Below are positions 1 through 7,512 of a stretch of DNA of 24,979 nucleotides, one piece after another. Both the position numbers and the translations under genes were made by a program. The stretch is taken from assembly GCA_964353865.1 (NCBI GenBank), contig CAYGXJ010000042.1, forward strand, positions 1-24,979. Direction: 5' to 3'. A model generated the notes under the pieces. That model saw only the letters and a list, made by a program, of their open reading frames with translations. It searched no databases and had not been told where the DNA came from. Each line of letters starts with the position of its first letter. Position 1 is the first letter of the stretch. This DNA is from RBG-16-64-43 sp964353865. Lineage in GTDB: Bacteria; Chloroflexota; Anaerolineae; Anaerolineales; RBG-16-64-43.

Positions 1-190
1 CGGCACTATCGCGCCCGCCACTGGCGCAGACGTGCCCACCCAGGGCCTCCGTCAGGCACTGCTCGATCGCGCGCAGCGCACGGCGATGGCTGGGGAGCGC
101 CAGTCCCCGGCACGGGGGCAGCCGGTCCGCGAAGCGCTGACGATAGCTCAGCCCGTAGCGGCGGACAATGTCCGCCAGCTCTAGGCCCAC
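1..190 (-). pseudogene. IS91-family (Y2) transposase, N-terminal fragment, runs off window
   Basis: Reading from a GTG at 190 toward base 1, the frame encodes a short helix-rich start (LELADIVRRYG, then LPSHRRALRAIEQC, then TEALGGHV). This is the typical opening of IS91-type transposases, just before their zinc-binding domain. The GTG overlaps the stop codon of the integrase relic (183-181), the translational-coupling layout usual for these two-gene elements. Where the family has a Cys-x2-Cys zinc pair after GGHV, this copy reads CASGGRD. The second Cys appears to be Gly and about two residues seem to be missing. Together with the frameshifted partner, this suggests a decayed copy, but only about 63 codons are visible, so the rest could not be judged. 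Confidence 0.6.
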
Positions 191-345
191 AGCGTTTCCA
201 GCACTCGGTTGACCGTCTCGCCCATGTGCTGGGCCGCCCTGGGTGTCAGGTGAGTGTAGAGCGCCGTGATCGTCGGTTTCCGCTGGAATGGGCCAGACAA
301 CCGGCAATCGGCTGGTGGACTTCGCCCTGGTCGACGAGAAGCTCC
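181..345 (-). pseudogene. Tyrosine recombinase/integrase C-terminal relic, frameshifted
   Basis: The last 28 or so codons before the TAG at 183-181 read TITALYTHLTPRAAQ and onward, the hallmark C-terminal segment of XerD-like integrases with the catalytic Tyr in xxYTHLT. The matching upstream segment (LLVDQGEVHQPIAGCLAHSS, about 341-285) lies in a different minus-strand frame. It aligns with the family pattern LLDQGVxxRxIxxxLGHSS. A frameshift near 280 therefore separates the two halves. No integrase similarity is seen above about 345, so the gene is truncated as well as shifted. Its partner is the IS91-type transposase fragment at 1-190. Confidence 0.55.
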
Positions 346-512
346 GGTTCGTCGACATTCGAGAACGGCCCGTCTCGATTGCCGCCGCCCCACGTGCGGT
401 AAGCGTCACGCGCCTCAGGTATACTTCTGTCGTACAACGAACTCGACACGAACGGCACGGCCCGCGTGCAGGCTGTGCCTGCCACCTTCGATCCTGCAAC
501 CGGAGTCAACGA
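346..512. other. Spacer between mobile-element relic and oxidoreductase gene
   Basis: No supported gene. A TATACT hexamer at 420-425 could be the -10 box for the oxidoreductase gene, but I see no good -35 hexamer at 16-18 bases. The left edge marks where integrase similarity ends. Confidence 0.4.
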
Positions 513-1808
513 ATGAGAATCGCCGTCATCGGTGCCGGAGCCGGCGGGCTTGCCGCCGCCTACGATCTTGCTCGCGCCGGCCACAGCGTGGATATCTTCG
601 AGGCCGAGCTGGCCATCGGCGGTTTGGCGGCGGGCTTTCGCGATCCCGCCTGGTCGTGGAGCGTGGAGAAGTACTACCACCACTGGTTCGCATCCGATCG
701 GGCGATCCTGGGTCTCATCCGCGAACTGGGGTGGCAGGAAAAGGTCATCTTCAAGCGGCCGGTCACGGCCGTGTATTACGACGGCAAGTTCTACGGGATG
801 GACAGCATCCCGGCCTGGCTAACCTTCCCAGGACTTTCGTTCCCCGATCGACTGCGCAACCTGCTGGTGGGCGGTTTTCTGCGGCTGAACCCGTGGTGGA
901 TGCCGCTGGAGAGTCACACCGCCGAGGCCTGGATGAAGCGCTGGTTTGGGCCGCGGGTTTTCGAGCGCCTGTGGCGGCCGCTGTTCGTCGGCAAGTTTGG
1001 TGAGAAGGACTACCCGCGCGTAACCATGGCCTGGTTCTGGGCGCGTTTGCACAGCCGCACTCCGCGGCTGGGCACCTTCGAGGGCGGGTTCCAGGCATTC
1101 CTCGAGATGCTGGCCGCGCGCGTGGAAGGACTGGGGGCCCGCATTCATCTGGGGACGCCCGTGCAGCGCATCCGCAAGCAGGTGGATCGCGGCTACCTCG
1201 CGGAGGTCGGCGGCCGGCCGCAAACGTTTGATGCGGTGATTGCCACCACCTCGCCTCTGCTTTTCTCCAAGCTCGCCGCCGACCTGCCTGCGCATTATCT
1301 GGCCAAACTGCTCTCGATGCGCAGCATGGGCGCTGTCGTGCTCATCCTCTCGTTGCGCCACCAGTTGGCCGAAAGCGGCATCTACTGGCACAGCCTGGTG
1401 AAGGAAGCCGGGTTCCCCTTCCTGGCACTGGTGGAACACACCAACTACCTCCCGGCGGAGCACTTCGGCGGGCAGCACATCATCTACTGCGGCGACTACC
1501 TGCCGCCCGAACACGAGTACTTCCAAATGACCAAGGCGGATTTGTTGCAGCGCTTCGGGCCGACGCTGCGGCGTGTCAACCCGAAGTTCGAAGAGGCGTG
1601 GATCATCAACAGCTGGCTGTTTCGCACGCCCTACGCTCAGCCCGTGCCGGGCGTTGATCATTCCCAAAACGTGCCCGAGATCCGCACCCCGCTGCGCGGC
1701 CTGTACCTGGCCAGCATGAGCCAGGTCTACCCGTGGGACCGGGGAACCAACTACGCGGTGGAGATCGGGCGCCAGGCGGCGCGCGAGCTGCTTGAGGATT
1801 TCGAGTGA
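513..1808 (+). CDS. FAD/NAD(P)-dependent oxidoreductase, amine-oxidase/protoporphyrinogen-oxidase-like
   Basis: 431 residues. The protein opens with a Rossmann dinucleotide-binding fingerprint, IGAGAGGLAAAYDLA (about residues 6-20). An acidic residue closing the second strand (VDIFEAE) follows, which binds the FAD ribose. The C-terminal part contains LYLASMSQVYPWDRGTNYA, resembling the second FAD-contact region of this superfamily. The middle part is rich in Trp and Tyr and has no sequence marker for the substrate. The family (COG1232-like) includes protoporphyrinogen oxidase, amine oxidases and polysaccharide-associated flavoproteins, so the substrate is open. The ATG at 513 was chosen because GGAG lies about seven bases upstream and the fingerprint begins immediately; the frame is open further upstream, but that part has no domain similarity. 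Confidence 0.85.
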   Translation: MRIAVIGAGAGGLAAAYDLARAGHSVDIFEAELAIGGLAAGFRDPAWSWSVEKYYHHWFASDRAILGLIRELGWQEKVIFKRPVTAVYYDGKFYGMDSIPAWLTFPGLSFPDRLRNLLVGGFLRLNPWWMPLESHTAEAWMKRWFGPRVFERLWRPLFVGKFGEKDYPRVTMAWFWARLHSRTPRLGTFEGGFQAFLEMLAARVEGLGARIHLGTPVQRIRKQVDRGYLAEVGGRPQTFDAVIATTSPLLFSKLAADLPAHYLAKLLSMRSMGAVVLILSLRHQLAESGIYWHSLVKEAGFPFLALVEHTNYLPAEHFGGQHIIYCGDYLPPEHEYFQMTKADLLQRFGPTLRRVNPKFEEAWIINSWLFRTPYAQPVPGVDHSQNVPEIRTPLRGLYLASMSQVYPWDRGTNYAVEIGRQAARELLEDFE

Positions 1809-1830
1809 GACCTGGGCCCCGCCGCCCGAG

Positions 1831-1859
1831 TTGCGAGGGCGCCCCAGCCGATATATGAT
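1831..1859 (+). promoter_or_regulatory. Sigma-70-type promoter for the small membrane protein gene
   Basis: TTGCGA (1831-1836), a 17-base spacer and TATGAT (1854-1859) form a good housekeeping promoter. It lies downstream of the oxidoreductase stop and about 125 bases before the ATG at 1984. Confidence 0.6.
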
Positions 1860-1983
1860 AGAGGGGTAGTCACCGGCCCGTGCCGTCGCACGGCACGATG
1901 GCCTGCACGGGGCTCTATCCGCCTTGTCCACCCAAGCCCCACCGGCCCGCCCGGGCCGCCCACCCTGTCAGGAGGCAATCACC

Positions 1984-2433
1984 ATGTCGTCCCAGCCGCC
2001 CAGCGAACCCCTCCCCCACATGGAGAAAGCAGAGGAGAAAGAGGAGGAGAAGAAGCACGAAAAGGGACCGGATGAGAAGAATTGGGATGAGAAATGGCGC
2101 AGGGATCCTCTCGGATCCCTGATTTGGGCGCTCATTCTCATCTGGGCCGGCGTTGCCCTGTTGCTCAACAACATGGGATTGCTGTTCCGCATCCCCGGCC
2201 TGGAAGTGTGGGAACTCATCTTCCTGGGCGCCGGCGTGCTCATCCTGGCCGAGGTGGCGGTGCGGCTGCTGGCTCCCACCTACCGCAAGCCGGTCGGCGG
2301 CAGCCTGATCGTCGCCATCATCTTCATCGGCATCGGCTTGCAGGGTTTTGTGACAGGCAACCTGATTTGGGCCGTGGCCCTGATTCTGATCGGCGTTTAC
2401 GTGCTCTTGCGCGGGGTTACGCGGCGCTCGTAG
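1984..2433 (+). CDS. Small membrane protein, LiaF/DUF5668-like four-helix region
   Basis: 149 residues. The first 40 residues are strongly charged (Glu/Lys-rich, cytoplasmic). Four hydrophobic segments follow, in two hairpins, beginning with LGSLIWALILIWAGVALLL. The layout resembles the N-terminal membrane part of LiaF/LiaI-type envelope-stress proteins (DUF5668), but the soluble LiaF C-terminal domain is absent. AGGAGG at 1970-1975 sits eight bases before the ATG, which fixes the start. The gene has its own promoter (1831-1859) and ends 21 bases from the convergent GH3-like gene. The function is not known; a membrane-stress role would be inference only. Confidence 0.75.
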   Translation: MSSQPPSEPLPHMEKAEEKEEEKKHEKGPDEKNWDEKWRRDPLGSLIWALILIWAGVALLLNNMGLLFRIPGLEVWELIFLGAGVLILAEVAVRLLAPTYRKPVGGSLIVAIIFIGIGLQGFVTGNLIWAVALILIGVYVLLRGVTRRS

Positions 2434-2454
2434 AGAGAGTGGACGCCGGCCGCC

Positions 2455-3594
2455 TCACAATCTGCCAAGGTTGAAGGTGGTGAATTCGTCCCACGCGTAA
2501 TGCAACGGGGTCCACCACCGGTCGCGGCCGATGCAGCGGAAGTACGGCGGCCGGAATGCGAGTATAGTGTCCCCGATCTTGTACCGGGCGAGGACGGGCG
2601 TCGAAACCACCAGGCTCCCGATCTCGCCCGGACGCATCTCGTGCAGCATCTTCATGCCACCCGGGGTCTGCACTTCGAAAAGGAAGAGATCGTAGTTCGG
2701 CGCCCAGGCACGCTGGTCGTCGAGCTGCTGACCGAACATGCCCTCGGTAGCGCCATAGATTTCGCGGATGGCCACCGGCCCGTACAGTGCGCGCAGCGAG
2801 GGTTCGTAGCGCGTGTTGATGCCGGGCACGCTGCCTAACGTCATCACCTGTGTCTTCCACATGTCCTTCGGATAGCGCCCGTGAACGCGTTTGACGTAGC
2901 GGCCAAAGAGCTGCGTGGTCGGCGCCACACCGCCCACGAGCGTTACGTTCTGTCCCTGGCAGCGCTGGTAGGCGAGCTCGAAGCGGGCATCCCAGTCGCG
3001 GCGAGTCTTGCCGCCGCCGAGCGCATCGATCTCCTCCTGCGCGGGCACCGATCGAACCGGAGTGAAGGCGGAGACATACTTGGTGTAGATACCGGAGGAG
3101 TAGCCGTATTCCACCTCCCGCTCCCCGACCTTGACCGTGCCGACAACCGACGGGAAGTTGAGATTCAGATTGACGCCTTGATACAAGTCAAAGCGCCCAG
3201 TGCTCAAGGTGTAGTTCATCATCGCCCGGCCGGCACTGATGCGCATGCGCAGGTCGGTGGGGGTCATCGGGACGAATTTCGATTCGCCTTCAGTCGTGCC
3301 GCGGGTGATCGCCCAACCCACCGGTTCTTCATCCAGCAGCAGGTTCGTCTCGCCGGCCATCACCCGTTGGATGAGCGGCTTGTAGTCATCATAGGTGCGG
3401 ATGGGAAACGCTCGCCGGAATTCGGCGATCGAGCCCACGTTCGCCGCGCCGCGTAGTGCACCGTCCGTCGTGCGGGCGTACGTTTCCACCAGACGCTTCA
3501 ATACTCCGGCTTGGGCGCTGGGCGGATCGGCCAGCGCATCCTGCCAGGGCTGGAGCAGTGTGGCGACGAACTCCTTTGGATTCTCGGCGAGCAT
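2455..3594 (-). CDS. GH3-like acyl-adenylating enzyme, short form
   Basis: 379 residues. The protein resembles the N-terminal domain of the GH3 auxin-responsive family, a branch of the ANL superfamily that activates carboxylic acids with ATP and, in plants, joins them to amino acids. Visible markers are the Thr/Ser/Gly-rich nucleotide loop TRGTTEGESKFVPMT (about 98-111), YGATEG (280-285) and RYKIGDTI (337-344). Plant GH3 proteins run to about 600 residues and typical bacterial ones to about 500-560. This one stops where the C-terminal acceptor domain would begin, without an obvious frameshift. GGGAGG lies just upstream of the ATG at 3594, supporting that start over longer frames. The substrate is unknown. 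It is divergent from the candidate selenoprotein gene. Confidence 0.75.
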   Translation of the reverse strand: MLAENPKEFVATLLQPWQDALADPPSAQAGVLKRLVETYARTTDGALRGAANVGSIAEFRRAFPIRTYDDYKPLIQRVMAGETNLLLDEEPVGWAITRGTTEGESKFVPMTPTDLRMRISAGRAMMNYTLSTGRFDLYQGVNLNLNFPSVVGTVKVGEREVEYGYSSGIYTKYVSAFTPVRSVPAQEEIDALGGGKTRRDWDARFELAYQRCQGQNVTLVGGVAPTTQLFGRYVKRVHGRYPKDMWKTQVMTLGSVPGINTRYEPSLRALYGPVAIREIYGATEGMFGQQLDDQRAWAPNYDLFLFEVQTPGGMKMLHEMRPGEIGSLVVSTPVLARYKIGDTILAFRPPYFRCIGRDRWWTPLHYAWDEFTTFNLGRL

Positions 3595-3697
3595 GACGCC
3601 TCCCGGTAGGGTCGGATGGGCAGCGAGTGTAGCATCGTTTAGAATCCCGGCACCTGTCGCAATCGGCCGGGACATCCGGCCACACGCGAGTCACGGC

Positions 3698-3707
3698 AAG
3701 GAGGTGG
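3698..3707 (+). promoter_or_regulatory. Strong ribosome binding site of the candidate selenoprotein gene
   Basis: AAGGAGGTGG is nearly the full anti-Shine-Dalgarno complement and lies four bases before the ATG at 3712. It argues that the gene is actively translated and not an abandoned pseudogene. Confidence 0.7.
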
Positions 3708-3711
3708 CGTT

Positions 3712-4182
3712 ATGCAAGACACGGGCAATGACGCTGATCAGCGCGCGCGTTTGGGCCGCCGTTCGTGGTTCATCCTGACGGTGGGCATCGGGCTCATGGT
3801 TGTGGCCGCCGCGGGAATGTTGCTGGCCGTCCGCGCCCGCAACGCCGGCGCGCCGCAGGCCTCCGTTGATCGCGACGCGATCGACCTGGGGACCCACCCG
3901 TACGGCGAGCGCGTGCGCGCCGAGTTCAAGCTGACCAACACCGGCGGAGGAACGCTGGAATTCGCGGCAGCGCCGGAGGTGGAAGTGGTGGAGGGGTGTT
4001 GACCGCCCACGCCGACCATCGGTGCGATGGTCCTCGAGCCGGGCAAATCCACCACTCTCACGTTGGAGTTCACCATGCCGCAGGGCATGGGTGGCAAGCA
4101 CAACTTCCTGGTGCGCATGAAATGCAATGACCCCGAGCGGCCGGAGATCCGCTTGACGGTGCTCTCGGACTGGGTGCCGTAG
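3712..4182 (+). CDS. Candidate selenoprotein: membrane-anchored DUF1573-like protein with in-frame TGA (Sec97)
   Basis: If the TGA at 4000-4002 is read through, the frame gives 156 residues ending at TAG 4180-4182. There is one transmembrane helix (about residues 19-41), then an Ig-like DUF1573 fold starting DAIDLGTHPYGERVRAEFKL. The residues around the TGA are VEGC-(TGA)-PPTPTIGAMVL. From memory, homologues read EGCCPP here, so the TGA sits exactly on the second Cys. Similarity continues cleanly after it (LEPGKSTTLTLEF, then CNDPERPEI, then LSDWVP), so the downstream half has been kept. A SECIS-like hairpin follows at 4005-4044. The role is unknown; a Cys-Sec pair outside the membrane suggests redox or metal chemistry. 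The alternative is a recent nonsense mutation or a sequencing error. Confidence 0.7.
4005..4044 (+). promoter_or_regulatory. Candidate bacterial SECIS element
   Basis: Directly after the TGA, GACCATC (4014-4020) and GATGGTC (4026-4032) form a perfect seven-pair stem around the loop GGTGC (4021-4025). A lower stem, GCCC (4005-4008) with GGGC (4041-4044), can extend it across an internal loop. The apical loop starts 18 bases after the TGA and begins with G. This agrees with the published bacterial SECIS pattern as I recall it (16-37 bases spacing, a G in the first two loop positions). Confidence 0.6.
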
Positions 4183-4260
4183 AATTCGGACAACGCGATC
4201 GCGGCCGTCATGCCCGCAGGGTCCTGGCGGCCAGCCAGGTTCCCTGTTTCGGCCGCAGGG

Positions 4261-5076
4261 CTAACCAACGCGGTAGTACCAGCGCACACCGGATTCGATC
4301 CAACTCGCAGACAGGATCCCTTTCAACCTCAACGCCAGGCGTTCAATCGCAGGACCGATCACGTAACGCGGTCTCGGGTGAGGGCTGCGCACGATCCGCT
4401 CGAGCAGCATTCCAAAGCAGACCGGCTGCATCCCGGTGCGTTCATCGCGCTCAATCACATTGAGCGCACTCTCGTAACTTGAGGTGTAAGCCGAAGTACC
4501 CCCTGCTCGACTGCCACGCTTGCGGTGTTCTGTGAACCCGCTACAGAAGTCGCCCGGCGCGACCACAACAACCCTTACCCCGAAGCGGCCCACCTCCATG
4601 CGCAGCGCCTGGCTCATCCCCTCCAGCGCCAGTTTGCTCGCTGTGTAGTGAGCCTGATAGGGAAGCGCGATGTGCGCCCCGATCGACGTCACGTTGACGA
4701 TCAGGCCCTGCCTCTGGCGGCGCATCACCGGGAGCACCGCCCGGCAGAGACGCAACGCTCCGAAGTAGTTGGTCTCGAACTGGCCCCGAGCCTCCTCCAG
4801 GGTGAGATCCTCGATCGATCCGGCATAGCCGAACCCGGCATTGTTGACGAGCACATCGATGCGCCCTTCACGCGAAACGATATCAGCAGCACCCCGCTCG
4901 ACCGAGCCGTCGTTGTCCACATCCATGATGAGGCCGGCAAAGGCCTCACCCGGGGCGAGAGTCCGGCTCGCCCCGTACACGCGGTGGCCGGCCGAGTGCA
5001 GGCGCCGAGCGGCCGCCAAGCCCAAGCCGGAGGAGGCCCCGGTGATGAGAACTACTTTAGATTCGGTGGATGGCAT
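4261..5076 (-). CDS. Short-chain dehydrogenase/reductase (SDR), classical type
   Basis: 271 residues, the usual size for classical SDRs. The cofactor loop TGASSGLG is at 12-19 and the structural NNAG at 78-81. The catalytic Ser is at about 131 (NVTSIGAH) and the YTASK pair has Tyr144 and Lys148, so all catalytic residues are present. The C-terminal third ends with an amphipathic tail. The substrate cannot be read from the sequence; the family reduces or oxidises alcohols, ketones or sugars with NAD(P)H. The ATG at 5076 is preceded by GCGAGG and starts just before the first strand. The gene lies 52 bases downstream of the alkaline phosphatase on the same strand and may be co-transcribed with it. 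It converges with the candidate selenoprotein gene. Confidence 0.88.
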   Translation of the reverse strand: MPSTESKVVLITGASSGLGLAAARRLHSAGHRVYGASRTLAPGEAFAGLIMDVDNDGSVERGAADIVSREGRIDVLVNNAGFGYAGSIEDLTLEEARGQFETNYFGALRLCRAVLPVMRRQRQGLIVNVTSIGAHIALPYQAHYTASKLALEGMSQALRMEVGRFGVRVVVVAPGDFCSGFTEHRKRGSRAGGTSAYTSSYESALNVIERDERTGMQPVCFGMLLERIVRSPHPRPRYVIGPAIERLALRLKGILSASWIESGVRWYYRVG

Positions 5077-5128
5077 GCGAACCTCGCGCTCGGCCAGCGG
5101 CTGGAAGTGAACTTGCGTTGTGAGGATT

Positions 5129-6388
5129 CTAATGGCGAAGGAGGAGCGGCAGGAAGAGGCTCTCGTCGAGCATGAGCGCGCGGTACATGCCATCGAAGAT
5201 GTGCGTGTTGTCATAGCTTCCCGACAGCATGTGCGAGAACGGGCCGCCTGCAGTCACGGGCACATCGGCCGCTGTGTGACCCGCGGTGGTCCACGTGACG
5301 CAAAACTGGCCGCCACCCTCGATGTCAAACGGTCCGTTGGGAGAGACGCAAACCGGCCCGGGCAATAGCGCCATACCCATGCCACCGGTTTCATGGTCGG
5401 CGGTGACGATGACCAGGGTGTTGCCTGCCAAGGCCGCGAAAGCCTTCCCGACGGCCACCGCCTCATCCAGCCCAAGCGTATCGGCAATGGCCTCAGTCCC
5501 ATTGTTGGCATGGGCAGCCTTGTCGATCCTCCCACCCTCGACCATCAGGAAGAAACCCTGAGGGTCACGGGAGAGCACCTCGATTGCACGCTGGGTCATC
5601 GTGGCCAGGCCGGGGCTGTAGGGGCGGCTCATCTCCCCTTCGGCAAACAGCCCGACCAGCCGCGATATGGCGGAGGTATCGATGGCCTCGAGCTCCGGCG
5701 CATTGCACACGTGCGCGTAACCGGCGGCAACCGCCTCCGCAAGGAGATTGCGAGTGTCAGCGCGCGTCCCATTGCCGAAGCACCCTGCTTCCGAGCTCGG
5801 CAAGAACTGGTCTTCGCCGCCGCCCAACATTACCTCGACCCCCTCGTCGAACATCTGCCCGGCAATCTCGTCCATCAAATTGCGATCCTCCACATGCGCG
5901 GCAAATGCAGCCGGGGTCGCATGTGATACCTGCACCGTAGTCACCAATCCGGCGGACTTACCCTCCATCCGCGCATATTCAAGGATTGTCGTGAGGATCG
6001 AGTGTTCCGGCCCGATGGCCAGCCAGCCATTCTTGGTACGCACTCCAGTGGCTACGGCGGTTGCACCCGCCGCCGAATCGGTAACCGCATTGTCGGCCGA
6101 GGCCGTCCTCGACCAGCCGCTCACCGGGAGATCGTCCATGTTCAACTCGTCCGTCGCGCCGACCTGAACCCAGCGCGCGGCGGCGCGGTGGACCGCACCC
6201 ATTCCATCACCGATGAAGAGGATGATGTTGCGCGGCACGGCCGGCGCGGGCACAAGCCATGGTGAAGGCAAGGCCGACACGGGGCCAGCACCCACTGTCG
6301 ATGCCGACAGGACTGTCGCGATCAGCAAGACGAAGGGCCCCAATGACGGCAAGGGCGAATTGGTGCGGCGACGAGTTTGACCTCTCAA
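5129..6388 (-). CDS. Alkaline phosphatase (PhoA superfamily), exported
   Basis: 419 residues with an N-terminal Arg-rich stretch and hydrophobic signal segment (about 15-40), indicating export. The metal and catalytic residues of alkaline phosphatases are present in order: Asp61 in IGDGMG; Ser105 nucleophile in TDSAAGATA; His156 and Thr158 in SHATPAAF; Glu284, Asp289 and His293 in VEGGRIDKAAH; Asp331-His332 in TADHETGG; and His371 in AGHTAAD. It should hydrolyse phosphate monoesters outside the membrane with two zinc ions and a magnesium. The best start is TTG at 6388, preceded by GAGGAG at about nine bases; no internal ATG keeps the signal peptide. It follows a small gene (6412-6570) and precedes the SDR, all on one strand. 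No Pho box was recognised. Confidence 0.92.
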   Translation of the reverse strand: MRGQTRRRTNSPLPSLGPFVLLIATVLSASTVGAGPVSALPSPWLVPAPAVPRNIILFIGDGMGAVHRAAARWVQVGATDELNMDDLPVSGWSRTASADNAVTDSAAGATAVATGVRTKNGWLAIGPEHSILTTILEYARMEGKSAGLVTTVQVSHATPAAFAAHVEDRNLMDEIAGQMFDEGVEVMLGGGEDQFLPSSEAGCFGNGTRADTRNLLAEAVAAGYAHVCNAPELEAIDTSAISRLVGLFAEGEMSRPYSPGLATMTQRAIEVLSRDPQGFFLMVEGGRIDKAAHANNGTEAIADTLGLDEAVAVGKAFAALAGNTLVIVTADHETGGMGMALLPGPVCVSPNGPFDIEGGGQFCVTWTTAGHTAADVPVTAGGPFSHMLSGSYDNTHIFDGMYRALMLDESLFLPLLLRH

Positions 6389-6411
6389 ATGGGGGCTCCT
6401 CGCTCAATAGC

Positions 6412-6570
6412 TCAGCGCTTCAAAACCGGCAGGTACAACCAAGTCTCAAGTTGGCGCGCCTCGCCGAAATCCGAATCCGCCTTCAACCCCGACACATCGA
6501 CCGCTTGGAAGACCAAGCCCGGTGCCTGGCGGAGTTGCTGCATAACGATTAAGGATTGATGGACGTTCAT
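6412..6570 (-). CDS. Small hypothetical protein, 52 residues
   Basis: An ATG at 6570 is preceded by AAGGGAG at a suitable six-base distance, and the frame closes 23 bases before the phosphatase start. The product (beginning MNVHQSLIVMQQLRQAPG and ending in LETWLYLPVLKR) has no signal peptide or membrane helix and no motif I recognise. The ribosome site and close spacing to the phosphatase suggest a real gene or a leader peptide. The short length leaves it unproven. Confidence 0.4.
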   Translation of the reverse strand: MNVHQSLIVMQQLRQAPGLVFQAVDVSGLKADSDFGEARQLETWLYLPVLKR

Positions 6571-6675
6571 AATGCTCCCTTCTCTGGAGCCAGGGTGGAA
6601 CACTCAGTGCGCCCAACGTCGCGGTCCACCCGGTGCAACCGCTGGTTGGGCCGCGGCCTTGCGACACGGTCCGCC

Positions 6676-7101
6676 TCATGATTGGTCATGCGCCTGGAAT
6701 AGCGTGACTTGCATGCCCTCTGGGTCCTGCAGGCGAACATTCCGATCGCCCCATGGCGTAACCACGGGCGGGTGGACCAGGATTGCACCTTTCGAGAGCA
6801 AGCGCTCCGTAGCTGCCGTCAAGTCCGGCACCTTTAGCGCGAACCGAATCTGTCCGCTGAGGCGCTTGCCCGCTTCCAGCTGGTCAATCGTATTGGCTTG
6901 GGTTTCGTCGAAAATCTCCAGCGTGGCCTGGCCCATTGCGAGGACGACGGCCCGACCTTGATCGCTTGGCCAGGGTTGCGCCGGTTCAAGCCCAAGCCCA
7001 TCGCAATAGAATCGCACGAGGCGCTCAAACTCGCGAGCGGTAAACGCGACACGCAATTCCATGACAGGGCGATCAGGAGTTGAAACAGACATGATAGGCA
7101 C
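6676..7101 (-). CDS. VOC-superfamily protein (glyoxalase/bleomycin-resistance fold)
   Basis: 141 residues containing two beta-alpha-beta-beta-beta repeats typical of the vicinal-oxygen-chelate fold. The first repeat starts at ELRVAFTAREFERLVRFY and includes the GLGLEP turn. The second starts at IRFALKVPDLTAATERLL and ends in VRLQDPEGMQVTLFQ, the usual closing strand. It may be a lyase, dioxygenase-like or resistance protein; the substrate is not readable. Two starts are possible: GTG at 7101, with AAAGG four bases before it, or ATG at 7092, which lacks a well-spaced ribosome site. I used the GTG. A convincing promoter lies at 7132-7160. Confidence 0.82.
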   Translation of the reverse strand: MPIMSVSTPDRPVMELRVAFTAREFERLVRFYCDGLGLEPAQPWPSDQGRAVVLAMGQATLEIFDETQANTIDQLEAGKRLSGQIRFALKVPDLTAATERLLSKGAILVHPPVVTPWGDRNVRLQDPEGMQVTLFQAHDQS

Positions 7102-7512
7102 GGGACCTTTCTCAAGTGGCTACTTGATCGGAGTGTACATGGGCTTGCAGTAACGGGCAATTAGCATTTGAACGCGTGGCACCGAAGACGAGACTTCGGC
7201 TGCATCGAGTGGCCTAGCGGCCCCCCGGCCCGGGCAGGCAGCGAGTTACTGGGCGGCGAATAGGCGATCAGTCATCCGCTCGGCGGGAAGGGCCAGAAGG
7301 CCTGGTTTTGAGCCATGAACAAGGTGCGAGCAGCAACGCAGTGATCAGCACCGCGCGGGGACTCCGCAATTGGTGCTCCTAGCGGACACCTGTGCATCTA
7401 TCACAGGGCGATAAAGTCAACGCCATTGCCCCTGGGGGGAGAGGTGCCTATTGATGATCCCCGCGACTGCTTCGGTGCCAAGACCGTCCCTCCCAGCGGC
7501 GATGTAGGATCA
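7102..7512. other. Intergenic region of about 410 bases, no gene seen
   Basis: Apart from the VOC promoter, it holds only a six-pair hairpin CCGAAG/CTTCGG at 7182-7199 with loop ACGAGA. The hairpin has no adjacent T-tract. No open frame here shows family similarity or a ribosome site. The stretch may be spacer or degraded sequence. Confidence 0.5.
7132..7160 (-). promoter_or_regulatory. Sigma-70-type promoter for the VOC gene
   Basis: On the minus strand, TTGCCC (7160-7155), 17 bases and TACACT (7137-7132) form a plausible promoter about 30 bases before the GTG at 7101. Confidence 0.5.

Noticed and set aside
4000..4002. Simple stop codon making a 96-residue protein followed by a pseudogene tail
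   Set aside because: Not fully excluded, but the intact downstream frame, the Cys-aligned position and the hairpin favour recoding.
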